This document shows positions 1 through 5,059 of a stretch of 5,059 nt of DNA, piece after piece. Under the pieces are notes generated by a model. The model was given only the letters and a program-made list of their open reading frames with translations. It was not told the DNA's origin and made no database searches. The position numbers were made by a program, and so were the translations under genes. The stretch covers positions 1 to 5,059 of the forward strand of contig JAAYSR010000271.1 of assembly GCA_012518325.1 (NCBI GenBank), in the 5' to 3' direction. Each line of letters starts with the position of its first letter. The stretch's first letter is position 1. The stretch comes from Bacillota bacterium (GTDB taxonomy: Bacteria; Bacillota; Limnochordia; Darwinibacteriales; Darwinibacteriaceae).

Positions 1-47
1 GCAAAAGGCCGCACTAGAGACAGGGATCTTACAATGCTATGTGCACG
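1..47. other. Left-edge stretch with no recognisable gene
   Basis: Between the window edge and the terminator there is no open frame, RNA motif or repeat that I can support on either strand. The stretch is too short to judge; it may be intergenic or the end of a neighbouring gene. Confidence 0.5.
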
Positions 48-74
48 AAAAAGACCGGAAATCCGGTCTTTTTT
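48..74. terminator. Bidirectional rho-independent terminator
   Basis: AAAAAGACCGG (48-58) pairs perfectly with CCGGTCTTTTT (63-73) around a 4-base AAAT loop, giving an 11-bp stem with a G+C-rich core at the loop end. Reading the minus strand, the stem ends in a run of five T, right for stopping transcripts of the CPBP gene, whose stop is 15 bp upstream. Reading the plus strand, it ends in six T, so it could also serve a convergent gene located left of the window. The gene on that side is not visible. Confidence 0.88.
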
Positions 75-89
75 GCTGCAGTCAGCCCT

Positions 90-815
90 TCATCCCTGTA
101 CCAGGATTGTGAGCAGGATGGTGGCAGTGACCGAAAGCACATTGCCGATACTGTGCATCATCATAGGATAGAGTACACTGCCGCTTTTTTCGTAACAGTC
201 TCCGTAGAAAAGGCCCAGTCCAGCGGCGTAAAGAACCTGCATCGCGGAATAGGAGACTTGGAAGGGGGCGAAGGAAAACCTCACGTGGGCCAGTCCGAAA
301 ACCACGGCAGCAACGATGTTGGCCGTGCTGACCTTGCCGGAAAAGACCCTTCCTTTCAGAACCAATCCGAGCATGGTGATGGCAAAGGCCCTAAAGATCA
401 GCTCCTCAGAAGGTCCTGTGAGCAAGAGCTGAAACCCCAGATAACCAATGATATTTTTCGCAGTCAGGGGGAAGGGAAACGGTTGAAATGATTTCGTTAT
501 CAGGATCAGGGCAAAGGAGCCGATCATATACATGCTGAAGATCAATGTGAACCGCAACACATAGCGCCTGCCAATCTTCCTGCGGCCCCAGTCCAGTCCA
601 AAATCTAAGGGGCTGAACAGCCGGATGACCAGGATGAAAACCAGGAAAACCGCGGCCTGGACAAGATGATGGACAGAGAGCCACAAAAAGGCACCGTCGG
701 GATCTATTGCTCCAGTGTTAACTGCGTCTGCGACTGTTCCTGCGAACTTGGGAACACCCAGCAGCATGACTGTCAGAAGCAAGGACCAGCCAAGAGCTTT
801 TAATACTTTGACCAT
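90..815 (-). CDS. CPBP (CAAX protease / Abi) family intramembrane metalloprotease
   Basis: A 241-residue polytopic membrane protein with about six to seven hydrophobic segments (near residues 8-27, 44-66, 88-108, 121-150, 164-180, 190-206 and 214-238). All three family motifs are present: SEELIFR with Glu137, Glu138 and Arg142; FGLAH with Phe173 and His177; and HSIGN with His221 and Asn225. In the family these residues coordinate the catalytic zinc and activate water, so an active protease is predicted. Known relatives include Rce1-type CAAX prenyl endopeptidases and bacterial proteins linked to bacteriocin maturation or self-immunity; most bacterial members have no known substrate. ATG at 815 is preceded by AAAGGAAGG (835-827) at 11 bases, slightly long but acceptable. 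It is the last gene of the cluster: a hairpin terminator begins 15 bp after its TGA stop. No bacteriocin precursor gene was recognised in the window. Confidence 0.93.
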   Translation of the reverse strand: MVKVLKALGWSLLLTVMLLGVPKFAGTVADAVNTGAIDPDGAFLWLSVHHLVQAAVFLVFILVIRLFSPLDFGLDWGRRKIGRRYVLRFTLIFSMYMIGSFALILITKSFQPFPFPLTAKNIIGYLGFQLLLTGPSEELIFRAFAITMLGLVLKGRVFSGKVSTANIVAAVVFGLAHVRFSFAPFQVSYSAMQVLYAAGLGLFYGDCYEKSGSVLYPMMMHSIGNVLSVTATILLTILVQG

Positions 816-848
816 TTGGGACTAAACCTTCCTTTCTGGATCCGCAAG

Positions 849-1373
849 TTAGGGCAGCAGCCCCTTTTGGGGAGACTGAAAAACGAAGACATCTCCAAGG
901 GAACCATCGTCGTACGTTGCCTGTGGGTGCGCCGGCATGTAGGTATATTTTCCTCCGGTATATTCGCGGATTACAGTGTTCCAGAAATGTACAGAGCCCA
1001 TGTTTTTAGGGTGCCTTTTGAGCTGCCATGTCCCGGGGAACATGTCAAAGGCATGATGGGCGGCGTATCTCCCTACACCGCGGCCGCGGTATTTATGCAT
1101 CACGAAAAACTCCGCCATTGAATAACGGCTTTCTACCTCGACCTCCCGATAGGTGTTGATCATCACAAAGCCCGCCAGTTTCTGATCCACCTTGATGAAG
1201 AAGGCCCAGCGGTCTGCTTCTGTCCAGTAATAGTCCAGGTAGTCATAGCCGTACAAGCCCAGATGATTGACGTCCCTTTGGTCATACTGGGAAAACTCGT
1301 AATCGTACTTTTCCAACAGATTCCGGAGGATCTCTTTCTCACTGACATCAACAGGTGTTAGCTCAATTTTCAT
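849..1373 (-). CDS. GNAT family N-acetyltransferase (COG5628-like predicted acetyltransferase)
   Basis: A 174-residue GNAT from a different branch than the two upstream ones. Residues 20-50 are rich in Tyr and Asp (LEKYDYEFSQYDQRDV, then a YGYDYLDYYW run), a feature I associate with the predicted acetyltransferases of COG5628. A central strand KLAGFVMINT (65-74) is followed by MAEFFVMHKY (86-95) and the acetyl-CoA loop RGRGVG (96-101). Next come a helix with DMFPGTWQL (110-118), and NMGSVHFWNTVI (124-135), where the GNAT Asn is expected. The substrate is unknown. The start is ATG at 1373, with AGGAGG at 1388-1383 placed 9 bases upstream. The reading frame is open further upstream to 1679, but that part is antisense-free shadow of the rhomboid gene and has no domain. 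The ATG overlaps the rhomboid stop by 4 bp. The TAA stop at 851-849 is followed by a 33-bp gap to the CPBP gene. Confidence 0.9.
   Translation of the reverse strand: MKIELTPVDVSEKEILRNLLEKYDYEFSQYDQRDVNHLGLYGYDYLDYYWTEADRWAFFIKVDQKLAGFVMINTYREVEVESRYSMAEFFVMHKYRGRGVGRYAAHHAFDMFPGTWQLKRHPKNMGSVHFWNTVIREYTGGKYTYMPAHPQATYDDGSLGDVFVFQSPQKGLLP
1370..1373 (-). other. ATGA stop-start overlap (rhomboid / third GNAT)
   Basis: On the minus strand the bases read ATGA: ATG starts the third GNAT gene and TGA ends the rhomboid gene. This 4-bp arrangement usually marks translational coupling by reinitiation and ties the two genes to one transcript. A strong AGGAGG lies just upstream inside the rhomboid 3' end. 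Confidence 0.9.
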
Positions 1374-1954
1374 ACTGTGCGGCCTCCTGATTTCTTGCGC
1401 AGTGCATAGCCAAAGACTGCGCCGGCTGCGATCCCGACTGCGTGGGCGGGTCCCCCTACCGAAACATGGGGGTTTTGGACTGTCAGCAGCGCATTGACTA
1501 TAAACAAAGCTACGATCCAGTGTTTTGCTTTGGATTTCAATACAACAGCATCCGGTTGGAGCGCGGCGCAGGCTGCTGCGACTCCAAAGGCAGATGCAGA
1601 GGCTCCTGCAATGGGACCGCCTGCATAGCCAATGACCGATGCATAGGCAGGTATAGTCAAACTGCCAAGAAATCCGCATAGTACATAGACACTGAACAGC
1701 ACCCGTGCGTCTGCGGCTTTTTCTAAGCGTGTACCAAAAACAAGGAGCAGGAACATGTTCAGGGCAATATGGATCAGGAGCTCATGGGAGAAAAAGACGG
1801 TAAACAAGGACCATGGCCGCTCCATGATCCGGCCCGGGTCAAGAAGAAACACATCAGCTAAGCCCGGGGAGAGGTTTAAAGCAGCAAAGATAATGACATT
1901 TACGAGCAGCAAAGACCAGGCTGCCGGTGTGCTTAACATACGATTTGCTGTCAC
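1370..1954 (-). CDS. Rhomboid family intramembrane serine protease
   Basis: A 194-residue integral membrane protein with the compact six-helix rhomboid core and no extra soluble domain. Visible hallmarks in order: a first membrane helix at about 11-29; a PWSLFT motif (47-52) in the loop before helix 2; the helix-2 HIALN motif with His62 and Asn66, which form the oxyanion site in the family; the nucleophile motif GASAS in helix 4 with Ser119; and the helix-6 motif AHAVGIAAG with His171 as catalytic base. The set is complete, so the enzyme is predicted to be active in cleaving membrane-spanning substrates in the cytoplasmic membrane. The residue after the nucleophile is Ala rather than the more common Gly, a tolerated variation. 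The short polar tail ends in RKKSGGRTV. The stop overlaps the start of the next GNAT gene as ATGA (1373-1370), which implies translational coupling. The substrate is unknown; none of the window's other proteins is an obvious single-pass target. Confidence 0.93.
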   Translation of the reverse strand: MTANRMLSTPAAWSLLLVNVIIFAALNLSPGLADVFLLDPGRIMERPWSLFTVFFSHELLIHIALNMFLLLVFGTRLEKAADARVLFSVYVLCGFLGSLTIPAYASVIGYAGGPIAGASASAFGVAAACAALQPDAVVLKSKAKHWIVALFIVNALLTVQNPHVSVGGPAHAVGIAAGAVFGYALRKKSGGRTV

Positions 1955-1961
1955 AGCTATA

Positions 1962-1967
1962 CCCCCT
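1962..1967 (-). promoter_or_regulatory. Ribosome binding site deciding the GTG start of the rhomboid gene
   Basis: AGGGGG on the minus strand lies 7 bases before GTG at 1954-1952, inside the 19-base gap after the preceding GNAT stop. The in-frame ATG at 1939 would be 22 bases away, which is too far. This makes the protein 194 residues, without the long extension into the upstream GNAT gene that the open frame would allow. Confidence 0.7.
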
Positions 1968-1973
1968 AAGATT

Positions 1974-2552
1974 CTAGATATTCGGCGGATACTTTGCTTC
2001 AAACTCACTTCTGGTGAGCCCGAAGAGAATCTCGTCAAAGTAGCGTCCCTGGGAGTACACCATCTGCCTTCTGCGTCCCTCTTCAACGCAGCCCAGCTTT
2101 CTGAGCATAGCAGCGGAAGCGAGGTTTCCTTCCAGGACACTGCCGTAATACTTGTTCAGTCTTCGCTCATAAAAGGCGTAACGCAAGACAATCAGCATCG
2201 CAGCAGTGCCATATCCCTTCCCCCTGTGATCTCGGTCGATTTGCATACCCACACTAAAGGTGCCGTTTTTCTCATCGATGGAGTTGAGGTTGACACCGCC
2301 GACACTCTTGCCGTCTAGGGTTGTAATGACGAACATCAGCCTTCCGGTTCCCGGTCTAAATTCCGCAAACTGGGCTGTGAGATCCTTGGCTTCCGCCACA
2401 GTAGGCGGCAGTTCCACTTCGTAGTTCAGCACTCTGCGGGCAGGAGTGTCAAAGCGGTTGTAGTAATGGTCTTCCCAGTCACCTTCCTCCACCGCCCGCA
2501 AGCGTACCAGTTCATTTTGCCAAAAATAGCTGTCATAGATGATTTCACGCAT
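1974..2552 (-). CDS. GNAT family N-acetyltransferase (RimJ/RimL type)
   Basis: A 192-residue acetyltransferase with a clear Acetyltransf_3 layout. The N-terminal strand is NELVRLRAVEEGDW (residues 13-26). A central sheet contains VGGVNLNSID (84-93), and a strand VGMQIDRDH (101-109) leads into the acetyl-CoA loop RGKGYG (110-115), an exact R-x-x-G-x-G. The usual NLASAAMLRKLGCVEEG helix-turn (143-159) follows. Relatives acetylate ribosomal-protein N-termini, amino-sugar antibiotics or other amines; which applies here cannot be told. ATG at 2552 is chosen over an upstream in-frame start at 2585 because GGGAGGAG at 2567-2560 sits 7 bases before it. It overlaps the preceding GNAT by 8 bp and is followed after 19 bp by the rhomboid gene. 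The two tandem GNATs share the same subfamily layout and could be old duplicates, but they are strongly diverged. Confidence 0.92.
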   Translation of the reverse strand: MREIIYDSYFWQNELVRLRAVEEGDWEDHYYNRFDTPARRVLNYEVELPPTVAEAKDLTAQFAEFRPGTGRLMFVITTLDGKSVGGVNLNSIDEKNGTFSVGMQIDRDHRGKGYGTAAMLIVLRYAFYERRLNKYYGSVLEGNLASAAMLRKLGCVEEGRRRQMVYSQGRYFDEILFGLTRSEFEAKYPPNI

Positions 2553-3084
2553 GATCTTTCTCCTCCCGCAAGAGTCTGAAAACATATGTGCAGATCACAT
2601 GTTCCTGGCCGTGGTAAGTCCCCGATGCTCTGGACACCAGTTCAAATGAACATTTCGCCAAGACGCGGCGGGAAGCCAGGTTGTCTGCGCGGCAAATTCC
2701 CCAGATCTCATCAGCGCCGATTCTGTCCATAATGACCGGTAAAAACGCCCTCACCGCTTCTGATGCATAGCCGCTGCCGGTATGCGCCGCAGCTATGTGG
2801 CAGCCAATTTCCCACCGCTCTCCGATGGGTACCGCCTGCACATAGCCGATATTCTCACCGCTCGTAAGCAGCACTGGATAGACAAATGGCCCTTCTGTGC
2901 CTTTGTAACATTCCATAAGGAAGCGAATCGTCTCTTCCGCTTCTTCCACCGTTTCGAAAACCTCATCGGGGACATATTTACGGTTGTCCTCATCCAATGA
3001 GTTTAGGTGGACGCTTTCAGCCATCCTTTCATCGAACTCTGCAATGATCAGCCGTTCAGTCATGATCTGAAAATTCCCTGCCAC
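2545..3084 (-). CDS. GNAT family N-acetyltransferase (Acetyltransf_3 / RimJ-RimL-like)
   Basis: A 179-residue cytoplasmic GNAT, close to the usual single-domain length. It opens with the typical beta-1 phrase MTERLIIAEF (residues 8-17). Motif A follows an IGCHIAAAH strand (residues 93-101), and the acetyl-CoA loop reads TGSGYA (102-107), with a later NLASRRVLAKCSFE segment (135-148) that in this family follows the cofactor site. The family transfers acetyl from acetyl-CoA to an amine, often a protein N-terminus or a small molecule; the substrate here is unknown. Oddity: the consensus R/Q-x-x-G-x-G/A loop has Thr102 where Arg or Gln is usual, so cofactor binding may be altered, though such changes occur in active members. 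Translation is assigned to GTG at 3084 because of the Shine-Dalgarno spacing. Its last 8 bases overlap the start of the next GNAT gene, suggesting coupled translation. Family assignment is firm; specific activity is not. Confidence 0.88.
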   Translation of the reverse strand: MAGNFQIMTERLIIAEFDERMAESVHLNSLDEDNRKYVPDEVFETVEEAEETIRFLMECYKGTEGPFVYPVLLTSGENIGYVQAVPIGERWEIGCHIAAAHTGSGYASEAVRAFLPVIMDRIGADEIWGICRADNLASRRVLAKCSFELVSRASGTYHGQEHVICTYVFRLLREEKDHA

Positions 3085-3089
3085 ACTGG

Positions 3090-3098
3090 CTCCTCCCC
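3090..3098 (-). promoter_or_regulatory. Ribosome binding site deciding the GTG start of the first GNAT gene
   Basis: On the minus strand this reads GGGGAGGAG, a near-perfect Shine-Dalgarno sequence whose GGAGG core ends 7 bases before the GTG at 3084-3082. The alternative in-frame ATG at 3063-3061 would be about 28 bases from it, so GTG is preferred. Confidence 0.8.
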
Positions 3099-3126
3099 TG
3101 CCTTAATGTACACACGGTTCCCCACT

Positions 3127-3148
3127 GGACATCTTAACAGTAATGTCC
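3127..3148. repeat. Inverted repeat in the regulator-GNAT intergenic gap (possible operator)
   Basis: The 6-base arms GGACAT (3127-3132) and ATGTCC (3143-3148) are perfect reverse complements separated by 10 bases. The repeat lies in the 118-bp gap after the LuxR-type regulator stop and 43 bp before the GTG of the first GNAT gene. No T-run follows it on either strand, so it does not look like a terminator. A protein-binding dyad is possible, but 6-bp arms also occur by chance at an appreciable rate. No good -35/-10 pair was seen beside it. Confidence 0.35.
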
Positions 3149-3202
3149 CCGGCGTGTTATCCCCCAATATGGTGATTTTTCCATCAAAGAGCAATGATTT
3201 CC

Positions 3203-5059
3203 CTAGAAACCCAACTCCCGGGCACGTACCGCAGCCTGTGTGCGGGAATTAACATTTAGCTTGCGAAAGATTCTGGAGACATGCGTTTTCACTGTTTCTG
3301 GCGAAATATGGAGTGTATAGCCGATTTGCAGGTTGGTGCAGCCCTCCATCAGCAGGCGCAGCACATCCTGTTCCCTTGGGGAAAGGGTCTCCCGAGGGTG
3401 TTCCGTCGGCCGGGAATTGCCTTCGGTGAAGAGTTTGCGCATGCTTTTCGCTCCAGGCACAGCAAGACTGCTTGCCAATTCCAGGAGGGGCCAAAGGATG
3501 GGGCCGTCCACTGCCGCGAAGCCAGGCAGAGAGTCCTGGTGCCACTGCTTGAGCACCGGCTTTGCCGCCTCTAACGCTTCATCAACTCTGCCTTGTCCTA
3601 AGAGAATGCTGGCCCAGATCAGATGCGCACTCCCGCCTACATGGGCTATGGGAAGCAGGGCTTCCAGCTCCATAGCCCTGCTGAGAGCTGCCGCCGCCTC
3701 ATCGTGATCATCATAGATAGCAGCAATTAGACCTCGCAAGTGACAAGCCAAATAACAGGTCACTTTACAGCTCAAATCCAGAGACTCCAAGCGGTCTGCC
3801 ATTAGCATGGCCTCTTCTCTGCGGTCCAAATAAGCCATCATTCGCCCTGCGGCATGATAGTGCAGCATAACTTTATGACGTCCAGGCCTCTCAATTCGTT
3901 CCTGCAATAGGTCCAGGGAGGCTTCGGACAAACCTCGATCTGCCCGGGCCAATGCCAGAATACCGAGGAGAATCGGCAGATCATTGCCGACAAAGGGATA
4001 TCCCCCCAGCCTCTGTCTGGCAGCTTCAGCAGCTTCGATCCGTTTTTGCGCCTCATCTAACTGGCCTCGCCACAGCAAGATCCAAGATGAGAGCTCCTGT
4101 GCCCCCAAATACCAGGCACTATCGGGATCTGCAGCTGCCAGAACCTCAGCGCAATACGCATCTGCAGCCTGCATACAGCCTGGCAGAACAGCCAGGAAAG
4201 CATTAGTATATGTCACTCCTATAAGGTCCGCCCTGCGGTCATTTGCAGCAGCTGGAGTTTGAAGCGATGCACGCATGCCTTCGCACACAGCGTCCCACCT
4301 GGCTTCCTTCAAATCCAGCCACGCACCGGCTATTCCAACCGAAACGCGGGCTACGGGATTTAGCGGCAGCTCCAGTCCGCGCTTTACATATCTCTCCACT
4401 CTTTCTCGATCGCCAGCATTGTAAGCCAAAGTGATCTGGGACGTGAGTACATCCACTTCATCCGCCTCACTTGCCACATGCAGTGCCGCCTCTTCCAGAA
4501 GCTCCTTCGCTGTCTGGTAGTTTCCGCGGTGAATTTCTGTCCTGGCCACGATCAGGGAGAGCCTGGGGTAAGAAGCCCGGACGTTATCAGGCAGCTGAAC
4601 ATACCATTTTTGCAGAGTTTCGGCCATACCTTGGTAGAGCAGTTCCATGCCGTATGTAATCATGAGCTGGGCTGCCTGATCCCAGAGGCCCGCCTGCAGG
4701 TAATGGGCAATAGCTCTTCCTGGGGTTCTTTGGGCCTCCGCAGCCCGTCGATGGAGTTCCGCCGCTTCAGTTGGGTGTTCCCAGTTCAGGCGCTCCCTTA
4801 ACATCTTGACCAGAAGGGCATTGTAGCGGTAGACCGGCTCTCCGCCTGCATCCACTGAGATGGCGGAGACAGCAAGGTTTTTGCGGTACAGCTCCCAGAG
4901 AACCGCATCGGAGTCTTCCCTGCCTGTCAGCGCCCTGCAGATACTTGGGGTAATTTCTGAGAGGATGGAGGTCTGCAAGAGGAAGAGGCGCTGATCTTCA
5001 GGCAGACCGAAAAGGATCTCTTCTGAAAGAAAGTCATGGACCCGCTGCTCCCTATGGCC
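3203..5059 (-). CDS. MalT-like LuxR-family transcriptional regulator, 5' part missing at window edge
   Basis: Partial gene; the frame stays open to the right edge and gives 618 visible C-terminal residues. The last 60 residues (bases 3206-3385) are a LuxR-type helix-turn-helix: it begins LSPREQDVLRLLMEG, the recognition part is SPETVKTHVSRIFRKLNV, and the end is RTQAAVRARELGF. The first visible residues (DFLSEEILFGLPEDQRLFLL, then TSIL and an ICRALTG motif) match the stretch that follows the ATPase domain in MalT-type STAND regulators. The ~450 residues between are Ala/Leu/Glu-rich helical repeats of TPR type, the usual signal-sensing region. Known of the family: ATP- and ligand-dependent transcription activators in the cytoplasm, usually about 850-900 residues, so roughly 250 N-terminal residues with Walker motifs should lie outside the window. 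The in-frame TTG at 4978 is internal and not the start. The inducer cannot be read from the sequence. No terminator is visible after its TAG stop, so read-through into the downstream operon is possible. Confidence 0.93.
   Translation of the reverse strand, partial: GHREQRVHDFLSEEILFGLPEDQRLFLLQTSILSEITPSICRALTGREDSDAVLWELYRKNLAVSAISVDAGGEPVYRYNALLVKMLRERLNWEHPTEAAELHRRAAEAQRTPGRAIAHYLQAGLWDQAAQLMITYGMELLYQGMAETLQKWYVQLPDNVRASYPRLSLIVARTEIHRGNYQTAKELLEEAALHVASEADEVDVLTSQITLAYNAGDRERVERYVKRGLELPLNPVARVSVGIAGAWLDLKEARWDAVCEGMRASLQTPAAANDRRADLIGVTYTNAFLAVLPGCMQAADAYCAEVLAAADPDSAWYLGAQELSSWILLWRGQLDEAQKRIEAAEAARQRLGGYPFVGNDLPILLGILALARADRGLSEASLDLLQERIERPGRHKVMLHYHAAGRMMAYLDRREEAMLMADRLESLDLSCKVTCYLACHLRGLIAAIYDDHDEAAAALSRAMELEALLPIAHVGGSAHLIWASILLGQGRVDEALEAAKPVLKQWHQDSLPGFAAVDGPILWPLLELASSLAVPGAKSMRKLFTEGNSRPTEHPRETLSPREQDVLRLLMEGCTNLQIGYTLHISPETVKTHVSRIFRKLNVNSRTQAAVRARELGF
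3206..3385 (-). other. LuxR-type helix-turn-helix DNA-binding domain (C-terminal)
   Basis: These 60 codons hold the GerE/LuxR helix-turn-helix of the regulator. Visible conserved features are the LSPREQDVL entry helix, the ETVKTHV recognition helix and a KLNV motif followed by the last helix, ending at the stop codon. The domain looks intact, so the protein should bind DNA. A C-terminal position is normal for MalT-like regulators. Confidence 0.92.

Larger units (their letters stand above)
90..3084 (-). other. Putative five-gene operon: GNAT-GNAT-rhomboid-GNAT-CPBP
   Basis: Five same-strand genes are packed with junctions of -8, +19, -4 and +33 bp. No terminator-like hairpin was seen between them, and a strong terminator follows the last one. 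This spacing is typical of a single transcript. The start of the transcript is not resolved: it could begin in the 118-bp gap before the first GNAT or come from upstream of the LuxR-type regulator gene. Confidence 0.75.

Noticed and set aside
39..491. 150-residue plus-strand open frame
   Set aside because: It begins within the terminator region and runs antisense to the CPBP gene; its translation has no hydrophobic or catalytic pattern.
1374..1679. Upstream in-frame extension of the third GNAT (about 102 extra residues)
   Set aside because: It lies wholly inside the rhomboid gene in another frame on the same strand, is rich in Cys, Arg and Ser with no domain, and the ATG at 1373 has its own AGGAGG at proper spacing.
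1955..2140. Upstream extension of the rhomboid frame
   Set aside because: It overlaps the second GNAT coding region, has no rhomboid-like sequence, and lacks a ribosome binding site as good as the one before GTG at 1954.
1755..2318. 187-residue open frame on the plus strand
   Set aside because: It is antisense to the rhomboid and second GNAT genes, has low-complexity unlike-protein composition with no recognisable motif, and both opposite genes have clear catalytic motifs.
3085..3202. Sigma-A promoter for the five-gene cluster
   Set aside because: Candidate pairs such as TTGCTC with CATATT at 17 bases match consensus poorly, so no promoter is annotated; one may still exist using another sigma factor or an activator.
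3333..3707. Plus-strand and other open frames opposite the LuxR-type regulator
   Set aside because: These are shadows of a moderately G+C-rich gene with a well-supported helix-turn-helix and TPR-like repeats; none shows a domain.
1..5059. CRISPR array, tRNA/rRNA genes, insertion sequence or phage genes
   Set aside because: No regularly spaced repeats, cloverleaf-like sequence, transposase motifs or terminal inverted repeats were seen; the window is almost fully covered by ordinary coding genes.

Overview
The window is a compact, one-directional stretch of bacterial chromosome. Every supported gene lies on the minus strand, so the order of transcription runs from the right edge to the left. 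Base composition looks moderate (around or slightly above 50% G+C by eye). The start sites have strong purine-rich Shine-Dalgarno sequences (GGGAGGAG, GGGGAGGAG, AGGAGG), two genes start with GTG, and gene overlaps are tight. Together with a MalT-type LuxR regulator and several GNAT acetyltransferases, this fits a moderate-G+C member of the Bacillota (for example Clostridia or Paenibacillus-like). I cannot name the genus from this sequence.

Layout in transcription order: (1) 5059-3203, the C-terminal 618 residues of a large MalT-like LuxR-family regulator. Its N-terminal ATPase part lies beyond the right edge. (2) A 118-bp gap at 3202-3085 with a 6-bp-arm inverted repeat and no convincing sigma-A promoter or terminator. 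(3) 3084-2545, a GNAT acetyltransferase with a GTG start. (4) 2552-1974, a second GNAT of RimJ/RimL type, overlapping the first by 8 bp. (5) 1954-1370, a rhomboid intramembrane serine protease with an intact catalytic set and a GTG start. (6) 1373-849, a third GNAT of a different subfamily, joined to the rhomboid gene by an ATGA stop/start overlap. (7) 815-90, a CPBP (CAAX protease/bacteriocin-processing) intramembrane metalloprotease. (8) A strong bidirectional hairpin terminator at 48-74. The leftmost ~45 bases show no gene.

The five small genes have overlaps of 8 and 4 bp, gaps of 19 and 33 bp, and a terminator only after the last one, so they look like one operon. What stands out is the mixture: three acetyltransferases from at least two GNAT subfamilies interleaved with two mechanistically unrelated intramembrane proteases, next to a large signal-sensing regulator. 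Each family is well known, but this combination is not one I recognise as a described system. A shared function (for instance modification plus membrane proteolysis in a stress, immunity or peptide-processing response) is inference from context only.
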